From Propionibacterium sp. (GTDB taxonomy: Bacteria; Actinomycetota; Actinomycetes; Propionibacteriales; Propionibacteriaceae): DNA of 10,431 nt. A program made the position numbers and the translations under genes. The notes beneath the pieces were generated by a model. The model was not told the origin of the DNA, did not search any database, and saw nothing but the letters and a program-made list of their open reading frames with translations. The stretch's first letter is position 1, and each line of letters starts with the position of its first letter. Below are positions 1 to 4,630 of this stretch, piece by piece. The stretch spans positions 1-10,431 of the forward strand of contig JAAYAO010000129.1 in assembly GCA_012719335.1 (NCBI GenBank), written 5' to 3'.

Positions 1-32
1 CAGGCACGGCGGAGGTCGGGGGGAATCACGTC

Positions 33-67
33 GGTTGAGCGGGGCCCGTTGGGCCTGTGTTGAAACC
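33..67 (-). repeat. R2 interspersed repeat, inverted copy
   Basis: This 35-bp unit read on the minus strand starts GGTTTCAACACAGGCCC and ends GCTCAACC. It matches the units at 2120-2154 and 2217-2251 in length and in its fixed ends. The ends (GGTT...AACC) and the central GGGCC/GGCCC blocks are complementary, so the unit can fold as an imperfect hairpin. It lies 43 bp beyond an R1 copy, in the same relative order as at 2016-2154. Confidence 0.75.
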
Positions 68-110
68 AGTGGGGCGATGAGGGCGAAGTCGTCCATTGTG
101 GTGACCGTCG

Positions 111-185
111 TGACTGAAGCCTCAAGGATGACGGCCACCGCGACCACTATGGCTTCGACAGCGTCCAGGCTTGCGGGTTCAGTCA
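111..185 (-). repeat. R1 75-bp palindromic-ended repeat, copy A (inverted)
   Basis: Exactly 75 bp, bounded by TGACTGAA and its perfect inverted copy TTCAGTCA. The inverted ends extend imperfectly to about 16 bp (TGACTGAAnCCnCAAG). Aligned without gaps to copy D (2277-2351), it differs at only about seven positions, which is strong evidence for a repeat family. It is the only R1 copy in this orientation. Homology to copy D continues into the spacer before R2 (a GTCAC..ATGG..TTCGC pattern). Confidence 0.85.
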
Positions 186-298
186 TTGGTCGGCAGGTGC
201 CGCACTCGACGTTTCCGGGTGCACCGCCGGGGACGGTGATGCCGATGGGAGTGCGTCAGGCGCTGAAGCCCGGGTCACGGTGCAGGAATGGGCGTGAG

Positions 299-337
299 TC
301 ATCCACAGGAAGAAGGGGACGGCGAGAGTTCTCCACA
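299..337 (+). promoter_or_regulatory. Two DnaA-box-like sites upstream of the AbiEi-like gene
   Basis: TCATCCACA (299-307) and TTCTCCACA (329-337) each differ by one base from known DnaA-box forms (TTATCCACA or TTGTCCACA). They are on the same strand, 30 bp apart, and end 47 bases before the start codon at 384. The first site is identical to one arm of the palindrome at 2651-2670 upstream of the deaminase gene. Binding by DnaA is inference from sequence similarity only. Confidence 0.3.
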
Positions 338-383
338 ATTGCCTCGGTTCCGGGGGAAGTTTCGTGGCTGGGTGCCCACCGTC

Positions 384-1241
384 ATGGGTATGAGGATCGT
401 TGACTTGAGAATCCCGGCCCGGGACCAGTTGGGCAATGTGGTGTGCACGTCGGTGCTGCAGGCCAACGGCGCAACCCCCGCCGACATCCGCACCTGGGTG
501 CGCCGGGGCGAGATCACGCGGTTGCGACAGGGCTGGTATGCCTTGGCGGAGGCCGATCCGGACGTGGTGCGGGCGGTGCGGGCCGGGGGAGTGCTGGGCT
601 GTGCCTCGGCGCTCACCTTCTACGGCGGCTGGGATCTGCACGACAACCGGTTGCACAGCTATCGCACCGGCTGGGCGCAACGGGAGCCCCTACCCAGGCT
701 GCCGTCCTGTCCCGCCCCATTTCCGCGCCGTCGGATGAACCGGGCCGTGGTGCCGCTGGAGCTGGCCGTCGCCCAGGCCCGGCTGTGCCTGACGACCGAG
801 CAATTGGTCACCCAGGTGGAGTCGTTGATGACCGGCCGCTGGATCACCCCCTCGAAAGCCGCCGAGTTGCTCGGCAACCTCGCGCACAAGCTGGACATCT
901 CCGACTCCGGCACCGAAACGATGGTGCGGATGCGCCTTCGAGGCCGGGGTATCAAGCTGCGGCCGCAGGTGCACATCCCGGGCGTGGGGCCGGTGGACTT
1001 CCTGATCGGCGACCGACTGGTGCTCGAAATCGACTCACAGGCACACCATCGCAGCGCGTCGGCCTATCACCGCGACCGGCAGCGAGACCAGCGTCTCGCG
1101 GCGATGGGGTACCTCGTGATCCGGGTGACCTGGGAGCAGGTGTTCTTTCAGTGGGGTGAAGTGGACGCGGTGCTAACCACGTTGATCGCCGGGCGGCGGC
1201 ATCTGGACCGCCGCTCCCGCGCCCGAAGCGCCGCTGCCTGA
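384..1241 (+). CDS. AbiEi-like winged-helix / DUF559 endonuclease-fold protein
   Basis: A 285-aa protein of a type common in actinobacteria. Residues about 20-55 resemble the N-terminal winged-helix of AbiEi-type antitoxins (TPADIRTWVRRGEITRLRQG, followed by WYAL). Residues about 175-270 match the DUF559/Vsr-like PD-(D/E)XK nuclease fold: E178 in SGTE, D205 in PVDFLIG, then 215-217 in VLEID, a histidine pair at 221-222, and YHRDRQRDQRLAAMGY followed by the VIRVTW strand. The third catalytic position reads ExD rather than ExK, so cleavage activity is uncertain. No AbiEii-type nucleotidyltransferase toxin is adjacent, so it is not shown to be half of a toxin-antitoxin pair. The start could be ATG 384, ATG 390 or GTG 372; the last has a purine-rich GGGGGAAG 13 bases upstream. 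The reading frame remains open to 288, but that extension does not resemble the family. The last 69 bases overlap the convergent DUF3592-type gene. The exact cellular role is unknown. Confidence 0.8.
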   Translation: MGMRIVDLRIPARDQLGNVVCTSVLQANGATPADIRTWVRRGEITRLRQGWYALAEADPDVVRAVRAGGVLGCASALTFYGGWDLHDNRLHSYRTGWAQREPLPRLPSCPAPFPRRRMNRAVVPLELAVAQARLCLTTEQLVTQVESLMTGRWITPSKAAELLGNLAHKLDISDSGTETMVRMRLRGRGIKLRPQVHIPGVGPVDFLIGDRLVLEIDSQAHHRSASAYHRDRQRDQRLAAMGYLVIRVTWEQVFFQWGEVDAVLTTLIAGRRHLDRRSRARSAAA

Positions 1242-1676
1242 GCGTCCTCGGGGGAGTCGGGGCCCGGGCGGTTTGAACGAGACGGTGACGATGATCGCGA
1301 TGGCCAGAAACACGATGCCCATGCCGCCGAGCAGCACCACCACGAACCATCGGTCCCAGAAGGTGTCGACGTAAGCGCTGCCCGGGTCTCCGGGCGGGTA
1401 GGCCACGGGCACGTCAGCGCCGATCGGCTTCGGATTCGAGGATGCAACGCCGCTGCGGATCTCGAATCGCCGGCCGTCCTCGGCCTGAAACTCGATGATG
1501 ACGTAGGCGGTGTCCCCGTCATTGCTCCACCGGTGTTCCACCACGACACCCATCGTCCGAACGTGGTCCTGGGTGCCGGTCTGCCGCAGCGCGAAAAGGC
1601 CCGCGAGCACCAAGAGAATCAGTGCCACCCCACCGAAGATGTAGAAGAACAGGTTGCTCGACCTACCCGCTGCCAT
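1173..1676 (-). CDS. DUF3592-type two-helix membrane protein
   Basis: A 167-aa protein with one membrane helix near the N-terminus (LFFYIFGGVALILLVLAGLF) and a second near residues 110-134 (WFVVVLLGGMGIVFLAIAII). The extracytoplasmic stretch of about 75 residues between them includes VVEHRW, YVIIEFQAEDGRRFEI, VPVAYPPGDPGSAYVDTF and W. This helix-beta-helix plan, with the V-x-Y-x-P-x-P/D and A-x-V/I-D-x-F-W segments, is typical of DUF3592 proteins, whose function is unknown. The tail is Gly/Ala/Pro-rich and cytoplasmic. ATG 1676 is preferred because a TACAGT box ends 7 nt before it; ATG 1682 and an upstream start at 1715 are possible. The 3' 69 bases run antisense to the end of the AbiEi-like gene. 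Confidence 0.72.
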   Translation of the reverse strand: MAAGRSSNLFFYIFGGVALILLVLAGLFALRQTGTQDHVRTMGVVVEHRWSNDGDTAYVIIEFQAEDGRRFEIRSGVASSNPKPIGADVPVAYPPGDPGSAYVDTFWDRWFVVVLLGGMGIVFLAIAIIVTVSFKPPGPRLPRGRSGSGASGAGAAVQMPPPGDQRG

Positions 1677-1682
1677 GGGCAT

Positions 1683-1688
1683 ACTGTA
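1683..1688 (-). promoter_or_regulatory. Candidate -10 box for leaderless transcription of the DUF3592 gene
   Basis: TACAGT on the minus strand fits the actinobacterial TAnnnT -10 consensus. Its last T lies 7 nt before ATG 1676, which places the transcription start on or next to the start codon. No -35 hexamer is evident. The same geometry recurs at three other genes in this window. Confidence 0.4.
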
Positions 1689-1866
1689 CGGCCCGGGTTC
1701 CCTGCGGGGGTGCACTTCGCGCCGGAACCAGAGAAGAGCCCGCGAAGCCCGTCACCTCGCTGAGGGTTGCCTGCCGGCGAGTCCGGGTCCCGGTGTTCCG
1801 CTCAACCGCGGTACACGGGCTGCGATCGTGATGCCGACGAGCTAGGGCCACCCCGAGCACTCGTAA

Positions 1867-1941
1867 TGACTAAGACCGCAAGCCTGATCGCTGCCGAAGC
1901 CGTATTGGTTGCGATGAGCGTCATTCTTGAGGGTTCAGTCA
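1867..1941 (+). repeat. R1 75-bp repeat, copy B
   Basis: Aligns over all 75 bp without gaps to the other R1 copies. Its left end is the most diverged (TGACTAAG), while the right end keeps TTCAGTCA. It shares GAAGCCGTATTGGTTGCG with copy C, whereas A and D share GCCATAGTGGTCGCGG, so the four copies fall into two subfamilies. No R2 unit follows before copy C. Confidence 0.8.
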
Positions 1942-2015
1942 TCACAGTGGGCGCCGGGGGCTGGACCGAGTGGCGGCGGCAAGGTGTTCGCTCTTGACCT
2001 CCGCATCTTCGTTGG

Positions 2016-2090
2016 TGACTGAAACCGCGAGCCTCAGCGCTGTCGAAGCCGTATTGGTTGCGGCGGCCGCCATTCTTGAGGTGTCAGTCA
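2016..2090 (+). repeat. R1 75-bp repeat, copy C
   Basis: Full-length R1 with left end TGACTGAA and a diverged right end (GTGTCAGTCA). It belongs with copy B by the shared GCCGTATTGGTTGCG core. An R2 unit begins 29 bp downstream, giving an R1-spacer-R2 cassette. Confidence 0.8.
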
Positions 2091-2119
2091 TAGTGGTCGA
2101 GTTGGCTTGGCTTCCTGCT

Positions 2120-2154
2120 GGTTTCGACACGGGCCCTACGGGCCCTGCTCAACC
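2120..2154 (+). repeat. R2 interspersed repeat
   Basis: A 35-bp unit beginning GGTTTCGACACGGGCCC and ending GCTCAACC, with a second GGGCCC block giving an internal hairpin around the TAC. It is the cleanest R2 copy. Similar short palindromic intergenic units are widespread in actinobacterial genomes. Confidence 0.75.
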
Positions 2155-2216
2155 GGCGGATTGAATGGTACGGATTGCATCCTTGAGGGCACAGTGGGCG
2201 CTCTCATTGTCGTGGT

Positions 2217-2251
2217 GGTTTGGACACGGGAACTACGGGCCCTGCTCGGCC
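2217..2251 (+). repeat. R2 interspersed repeat, diverged copy
   Basis: Same 35-bp length and order as 2120-2154, but with GGTTTGGACACGGGAAC at the start and GCTCGGCC at the end. The first GGGCCC block is broken, so pairing is weaker. It lies 25 bp before R1 copy D. Confidence 0.65.
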
Positions 2252-2276
2252 GGCGTGATTGCCCCGTTCTACGCCG

Positions 2277-2351
2277 TGACTGAAAACGCAAGCCTCGACA
2301 CTGTCGAGGCCATAGTGGTCGCGGTGGCCGTCATTCTTGAGGGTTCAGTCA
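2277..2351 (+). repeat. R1 75-bp repeat, copy D
   Basis: Full-length R1 with perfect TGACTGAA/TTCAGTCA ends, closest to copy A. An internal GGCCA...TGGCC pair adds to a possible long imperfect hairpin. An R2-like unit follows 50 bp downstream. Confidence 0.85.
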
Positions 2352-2366
2352 TTCTTGGGGCTTCAG
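2331..2366 (+). repeat. 18-bp tandem duplication of the R1 right end
   Basis: TCATTCTTGAGGGTTCAG (2331-2348) is followed directly by TCATTCTTGGGGCTTCAG (2349-2366) and then TCA. Sixteen of 18 positions are identical. The second half extends copy D with an extra terminal motif, so copy D effectively has two right ends. Confidence 0.8.
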
Positions 2367-2401
2367 TCACAACCATGGGCGGTTCGCTCTCAACGTCCCG
2401 A

Positions 2402-2459
2402 GGTTTCACTTCGACAGGCTCAGTACGAGCGACATGGGCCCTGGGCGCCCTGCTCAACC
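2402..2459 (+). repeat. R2-like longer unit
   Basis: Starts GGTTTCAC and ends GCCCTGCTCAACC like R2, but carries an insertion containing TTCGACAGGCTCAGTACG, another common bacterial intergenic hairpin motif. It follows R1 copy D as R2 follows copies A and C. Confidence 0.55.
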
Positions 2460-2609
2460 GGCGTACTGGCCTCGACTGTCACCTTCTTGAGGGTTCAGTT
2501 TTCTGGGTGGGTGCCGGGGTCGGGTGTCGGCGGACGTGGCCGACTTGGGTTGCGGGCGGGCGCGCCGGAACCGAATGCTGCTGATGCGGGTGGCCAGCGA
2601 CAGGTAAGT

Positions 2610-2647
2610 TACTGGGCAGTAGAACTCGCGGGTAGTTACACCGGTGT
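2610..2647. promoter_or_regulatory. Two palindromes, candidate operators
   Basis: TACTGGGCAGTA (2610-2621) is an inverted repeat with 5-bp arms around GG. ACACCGGTGT (2638-2647) is a perfect 10-bp palindrome with further partial symmetry (T/A) outside. Dyads of this size are typical of TetR- or GntR-type operators, but no regulator gene is present, so the binding protein is unknown. They lie 66-104 bases before the deaminase start. Confidence 0.35.
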
Positions 2648-2650
2648 GAT

Positions 2651-2670
2651 TCATCCACATCTGTGGATAA
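2651..2670. promoter_or_regulatory. Inverted pair of DnaA-box-like sites
   Basis: TCATCCACA (2651-2659) and TGTGGATAA (2662-2670) face each other across two bases. The right arm is the complement of TTATCCACA, the canonical DnaA box, and the left arm differs by one base. With only one pair and no dnaA, dnaN or AT-rich unwinding region nearby, this is not an origin. A DnaA-responsive regulatory site or a chance dyad both remain possible. Confidence 0.4.
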
Positions 2671-2701
2671 CTCTGTGAAAAGGGTGCGAAGAAGTCCCGG
2701 C

Positions 2702-2707
2702 TAGGGT
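2702..2707 (+). promoter_or_regulatory. Candidate -10 box for the deaminase gene
   Basis: TAGGGT fits TAnnnT and its last T is 7 nt before ATG 2714, which suggests leaderless transcription. The same bases could be read as a weak AGGGTGG ribosome-binding site, so the two explanations compete. No clear -35 is seen at the expected place. Confidence 0.45.
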
Positions 2708-2713
2708 GGCGCC

Positions 2714-3202
2714 ATGATCACCGACGTTGACTTTGGCCACTTGGAGCGGGCGGTCGATTTGGCCGAGGCAGCGCTCACGGCGGGGGACGAGCCCTTCGGG
2801 TCGGTGCTGGTCTCGGCGACCGGCGAGGTACTTTTCACCGACCACAACCGGGTCTCCGGTGGAGACCGCACCAGGCACCCGGAGTTCGCGATCGCTCGCT
2901 GGGCCGCCGAACACCTCACTCCGCAGCAACGGGTGACCAGCACCGTGTACACCTCCGGCGAGCACTGCCCGATGTGCGCAGCGGCCCACGCCTGGGTTGG
3001 GCTGGGGCGCATCGTGTACGCGTCGTCGTCCGAGCAGCTCACCGCTTGGCGTGCCGAGATCGGCGCCCCGGATTCCCCGGTCGCTCCGTTGCCGATTCAG
3101 CAGGTGGCTCCGGGGCTGACCGTGCACGGCCCCGAGCCTCGGCTCGCCCAGCGGGTCCGCGGATTGCATGAACGACGCCGGCGGGAGTCGCCGCATGACT
3201 GA
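2714..3202 (+). CDS. Nucleoside/cytidine deaminase-family zinc enzyme
   Basis: A 162-aa protein of the cytidine/deoxycytidylate deaminase superfamily, which hydrolytically deaminates a base, nucleoside or nucleotide using a zinc-activated water. Visible motifs are DEPFGSVLV (residues 25-33), the zinc/proton-shuttle motif H55-P-E57 in RHPEFAIARWAAEHL, and the second zinc motif C85-P-M-C88 in TVYTSGEHCPMCAAAHAWVG. The HPE form and the GEHCPMC context fit the group annotated simply as nucleoside deaminases, near guanine deaminase and TadA, so the substrate cannot be fixed; it is too unlike TadA to call it tRNA-specific. The length is normal. The start is set by ATG just after TAGGGT. The last 88 bases belong to a 96-bp direct repeat whose second copy lies beyond the stop codon. 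Confidence 0.85.
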   Translation: MITDVDFGHLERAVDLAEAALTAGDEPFGSVLVSATGEVLFTDHNRVSGGDRTRHPEFAIARWAAEHLTPQQRVTSTVYTSGEHCPMCAAAHAWVGLGRIVYASSSEQLTAWRAEIGAPDSPVAPLPIQQVAPGLTVHGPEPRLAQRVRGLHERRRRESPHD

Positions 3203-3306
3203 ACTGCACGGCTGACCGTGCACGGCCCCGAGCCTCGGCTCGCCGAACGGCTTCGCGGATTGCATGAGCGCCGCCGGCGGGAGTCACTGCGCGACTGAAC
3301 CGTACG
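3115..3306 (+). repeat. 96-bp tandem duplication of the deaminase 3' end
   Basis: Unit 1 is 3115-3210 and unit 2 is 3211-3306; a third unit appears to begin (GCTGAACCG) at 3307. By direct comparison 84 of 96 bases match, with the first 34 identical. The period is 32 codons, so the second unit keeps the deaminase frame: after the TGA at 3200 it would encode LTVHGPEPRLAERLRGLHER and RRRESLRD before another TGA at 3296. Unit 2 is therefore an untranslated fossil of the C-terminus, unless readthrough occurs. Confidence 0.9.
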
Positions 3307-3399
3307 GCTGAACCGCGGGACGGGCCCCGGTCGAGCCCCGAATCGATCCCCGAGGATGCAGCCGCAAAGAAAACCCGCGAAGAACGATCCGCGAAGGCC

Positions 3400-3936
3400 T
3401 CAGAGGCCGGCGGTCACCGTCACCCGTACTGGGTCGGCCAGCTTCAGCGCCCCCAGCATCGCGCTGAACGGCTTGATGCCGAAGTCGCTCTGCACGATGG
3501 TGCCAGTGAGCACGAACTGCTCGCCGTCCCGGGCGATCTCGAGCGGCAGCGGCCCGGAGCGTCCGTTCAGGGTCAATGTGCCCTCGACCCGGGCGGCCTC
3601 CCAGGTGCCGGTGACCGACTGCGCGGTGTACTCGGCCCTCGGGTGCTTGCCGGTGTTCAGCGACTTGGCCGCGTTCTTGATGATCTCGCGGCGATCCTTG
3701 TCCGACAGGGGTTTGGCCCCACCGGAGCCGTCCACCACGGTCAGCGAGGTGAGGTCGATCTCGGCGGTCACCGCACAATCGGCGACGTCTTCGCCGACGG
3801 CGACGGTGGCCGACCACGTGCCGACCTCGATGGTCAGATCATGGCCGAGCATGCCGGCCACGCCCTCGCGGGCGGTGTGCAGGAGCATCCGCCCATTGGC
3901 GGCGGTGAGTGTGTACGTGCCTGGTTCGGGTTTCAC
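3400..3936 (-). CDS. YceI-family lipocalin-like protein
   Basis: A 178-aa protein matching the YceI family, a beta-barrel fold that in characterised members binds polyisoprenoid-type lipids in the periplasm. Visible segments in order are PGTYTLTAANGRMLLHTARE, GHDLTIEVGTWSATV, AEIDLTSLTVVDGSGG, the helix-rich DKDRREIIKNAAKSLNTGKH preceding PRAEYTAQSV, GTLTLNGRSGPLPLEI, and the terminal SDFGIKPFSAMLGALKLADP. There is no signal peptide, so this version is probably cytoplasmic, as in many actinobacterial YceI proteins. GTG 3936 is chosen because the homologous region begins there; the frame continues open to 4215 but that part would overlap the divergent gene and has no family resemblance. GGAGG lies too close to the GTG (2 nt) to be a normal ribosome site, whereas CACACT 7 nt upstream suits leaderless transcription. 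The ligand is unknown. Confidence 0.85.
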   Translation of the reverse strand: MKPEPGTYTLTAANGRMLLHTAREGVAGMLGHDLTIEVGTWSATVAVGEDVADCAVTAEIDLTSLTVVDGSGGAKPLSDKDRREIIKNAAKSLNTGKHPRAEYTAQSVTGTWEAARVEGTLTLNGRSGPLPLEIARDGEQFVLTGTIVQSDFGIKPFSAMLGALKLADPVRVTVTAGL

Positions 3937-3942
3937 CCCTCC

Positions 3943-3948
3943 AGTGTG
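3943..3948 (-). promoter_or_regulatory. Candidate -10 box for the YceI gene
   Basis: CACACT (form xAxxxT) on the minus strand, with its last T 7 nt before GTG 3936. It is weak alone, but it has the same spacing as the boxes before 1676, 2714 and 4036. Confidence 0.3.
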
Positions 3949-3999
3949 CGGCACGGCCCGGACGCCCGCCCGCCGAGGTTCGGTCCACCGGGAACCCGC

Positions 4000-4029
4000 T
4001 TGCCAACCGGACGGCCCGCCCGCCATCGT
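4000..4029 (+). promoter_or_regulatory. Candidate promoter of the SnoaL-like gene
   Basis: TTGCCA (4000-4005, five of six matches to TTGACA) and CATCGT (4024-4029, xAxxxT) are separated by 18 bp. The -10 ends 7 nt before ATG 4036, consistent with a leaderless transcript. It lies in the 99-bp divergent gap shared with the YceI gene. Confidence 0.35.
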
Positions 4030-4035
4030 CCGATC

Positions 4036-4473
4036 ATGGGAACCCCAGCAGAAGTACAGATCACCAACCTGATCCACCGCTACGCCCACTACATCGACAC
4101 CGCGCGCTTCGAGGATGCGGCCGACCTGTTTCGACGGGCCGTGGTGGTGATGGGCAACCGTGAGCTCGACGCCGACGGCGCGCTGGAAGGCTGGCGCCGA
4201 ACCATCGTCCTGCACGACGGGCTACCGCGCACCCACCACCTGATGCACAACGTGATCATCGACTTCGATGCCGACGGCACCTCGGCGGTGGTGGAGACCA
4301 AGTACACCGTCTTCCAGGGGCTGGACGGGACGATCCAGCCGGTGATCACCGGCGGCTACCACGACCGGTTCGGCTCCGAGAACGGCGAATGGTTCTTCAC
4401 CCGCCGCGAGTACTGGATGGGCCTGACCGGTGACCTGTCCCGGCACGTCAGCTACGAGCTCCCCCGGGAATAG
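4036..4473 (+). CDS. NTF2/SnoaL-like alpha+beta barrel protein
   Basis: A 145-aa protein with the plan of the SnoaL_4/NTF2-like superfamily. It has an N-terminal helical pair VQITNLIHRYAHYIDTARFE, then DAADLF, the helix LEGWRRTIV, then THHLMHNVIIDFDADGTSAV, VETKYTVFQGLDGTIQPVIT, GGYHDRFGSENGEWFFTRRE, and a final YW. Members range from polyketide cyclases and dehydratases to non-enzymatic proteins; the tyrosine, aspartate and histidine pair that line the pocket (Y16, D21, H67-H68) are compatible with catalysis but do not identify a substrate. The length is typical. ATG 4036 is the only start that matches the family; the frame continues open to 3643 through the divergent YceI gene and should not be used. 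It is divergent from YceI and convergent with the operon at 4631. Confidence 0.8.
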   Translation: MGTPAEVQITNLIHRYAHYIDTARFEDAADLFRRAVVVMGNRELDADGALEGWRRTIVLHDGLPRTHHLMHNVIIDFDADGTSAVVETKYTVFQGLDGTIQPVITGGYHDRFGSENGEWFFTRREYWMGLTGDLSRHVSYELPRE

Positions 4474-4582
4474 CCCGGACGGCGAGGGCTGACCGCGCAC
4501 CTGATGCCCGTGGCCGGCCTCGCACGCCCGCAGAGGTCATCCGAACCTCATGCGAACCTGGGTTGGACGGCCCACAGCCCCC

Positions 4583-4617
4583 GATGCCGAGCACCCCCCC
4601 CGGGGGCAACCGGCATC
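4583..4617. terminator. Hairpin between convergent transcription units
   Basis: GATGCCG (4583-4589) pairs perfectly with CGGCATC (4611-4617), and inside it CCCCC (4597-4601) abuts GGGGG (4602-4606). This strong two-part stem lies in the 157-bp gap between the SnoaL-like gene and the end of the YibE/F gene, and could serve both strands. No T-run follows on either side, as is common for actinobacterial terminators, so the termination function is inference. Confidence 0.5.
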
Positions 4618-4630
4618 CCGGACGGGGCGC

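Larger units (their letters stand above)
1..383. other. Intergenic region with repeats, no credible gene
   Basis: No reading frame here looks like a real protein; the open frames across it are low-complexity products of GC-rich sequence and of the repeats. It holds an inverted R2 unit (33-67), an inverted R1 unit (111-185), and then about 200 bases of unique sequence with two DnaA-box-like TCCACA motifs (299-307 and 329-337) in front of the gene at 384. No promoter hexamers are convincing. Confidence 0.6.
1677..2713. other. Repeat-rich intergenic kilobase, no credible gene
   Basis: Open frames exist on both strands, but they run through the repeats and encode low-complexity, family-less peptides without good start signals. 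The region contains three R1 units (1867-1941, 2016-2090, 2277-2351), two R2 units (2120-2154, 2217-2251), an R2-like longer unit (2402-2459), and fragments of R1 ends (around 2179-2195 and 2483-2499). Three palindromes at 2610-2670 follow, just before the deaminase gene. The stretch 1689-1866 has no feature I can name beyond a short GCTCAACCGCGG echo of R2 near 1803. Confidence 0.6.

Noticed and set aside
1867..2351. CRISPR array
   Set aside because: The repeats are 75 bp, few, unevenly spaced, in both orientations within the window and have no cas genes nearby.
1970..2584. Two plus-strand open frames (1970-2164 and 2165-2584), including a conserved peptide VTExASLxxVEAxxVAxAxILE across R1 copies
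   Set aside because: The peptide similarity follows from the 75-bp repeat. Base differences among copies are spread over all three codon positions rather than concentrated in the third, the minus strand is equally open, and no ribosome site or family match is seen.
2454..2660. Minus-strand 68-aa frame before the deaminase gene
   Set aside because: The product is basic and low-complexity, starts inside the palindrome cluster and ends in repeat sequence, and has no recognisable domain.
2641..2680. Replication origin suggested by the DnaA-box pair
   Set aside because: There is only one inverted pair, no AT-rich region, no strand-switch gene order and no dnaA, dnaN or rpmH nearby.
3203..3298. 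A short gene in the second deaminase-end repeat
   Set aside because: It lacks a suitable start and is fully explained as a tandem copy of the preceding C-terminus.
3643..4035. N-terminal extension of the SnoaL-like protein
   Set aside because: The extension runs antisense through the YceI gene and has no family resemblance; the NTF2-like fold begins right after ATG 4036.
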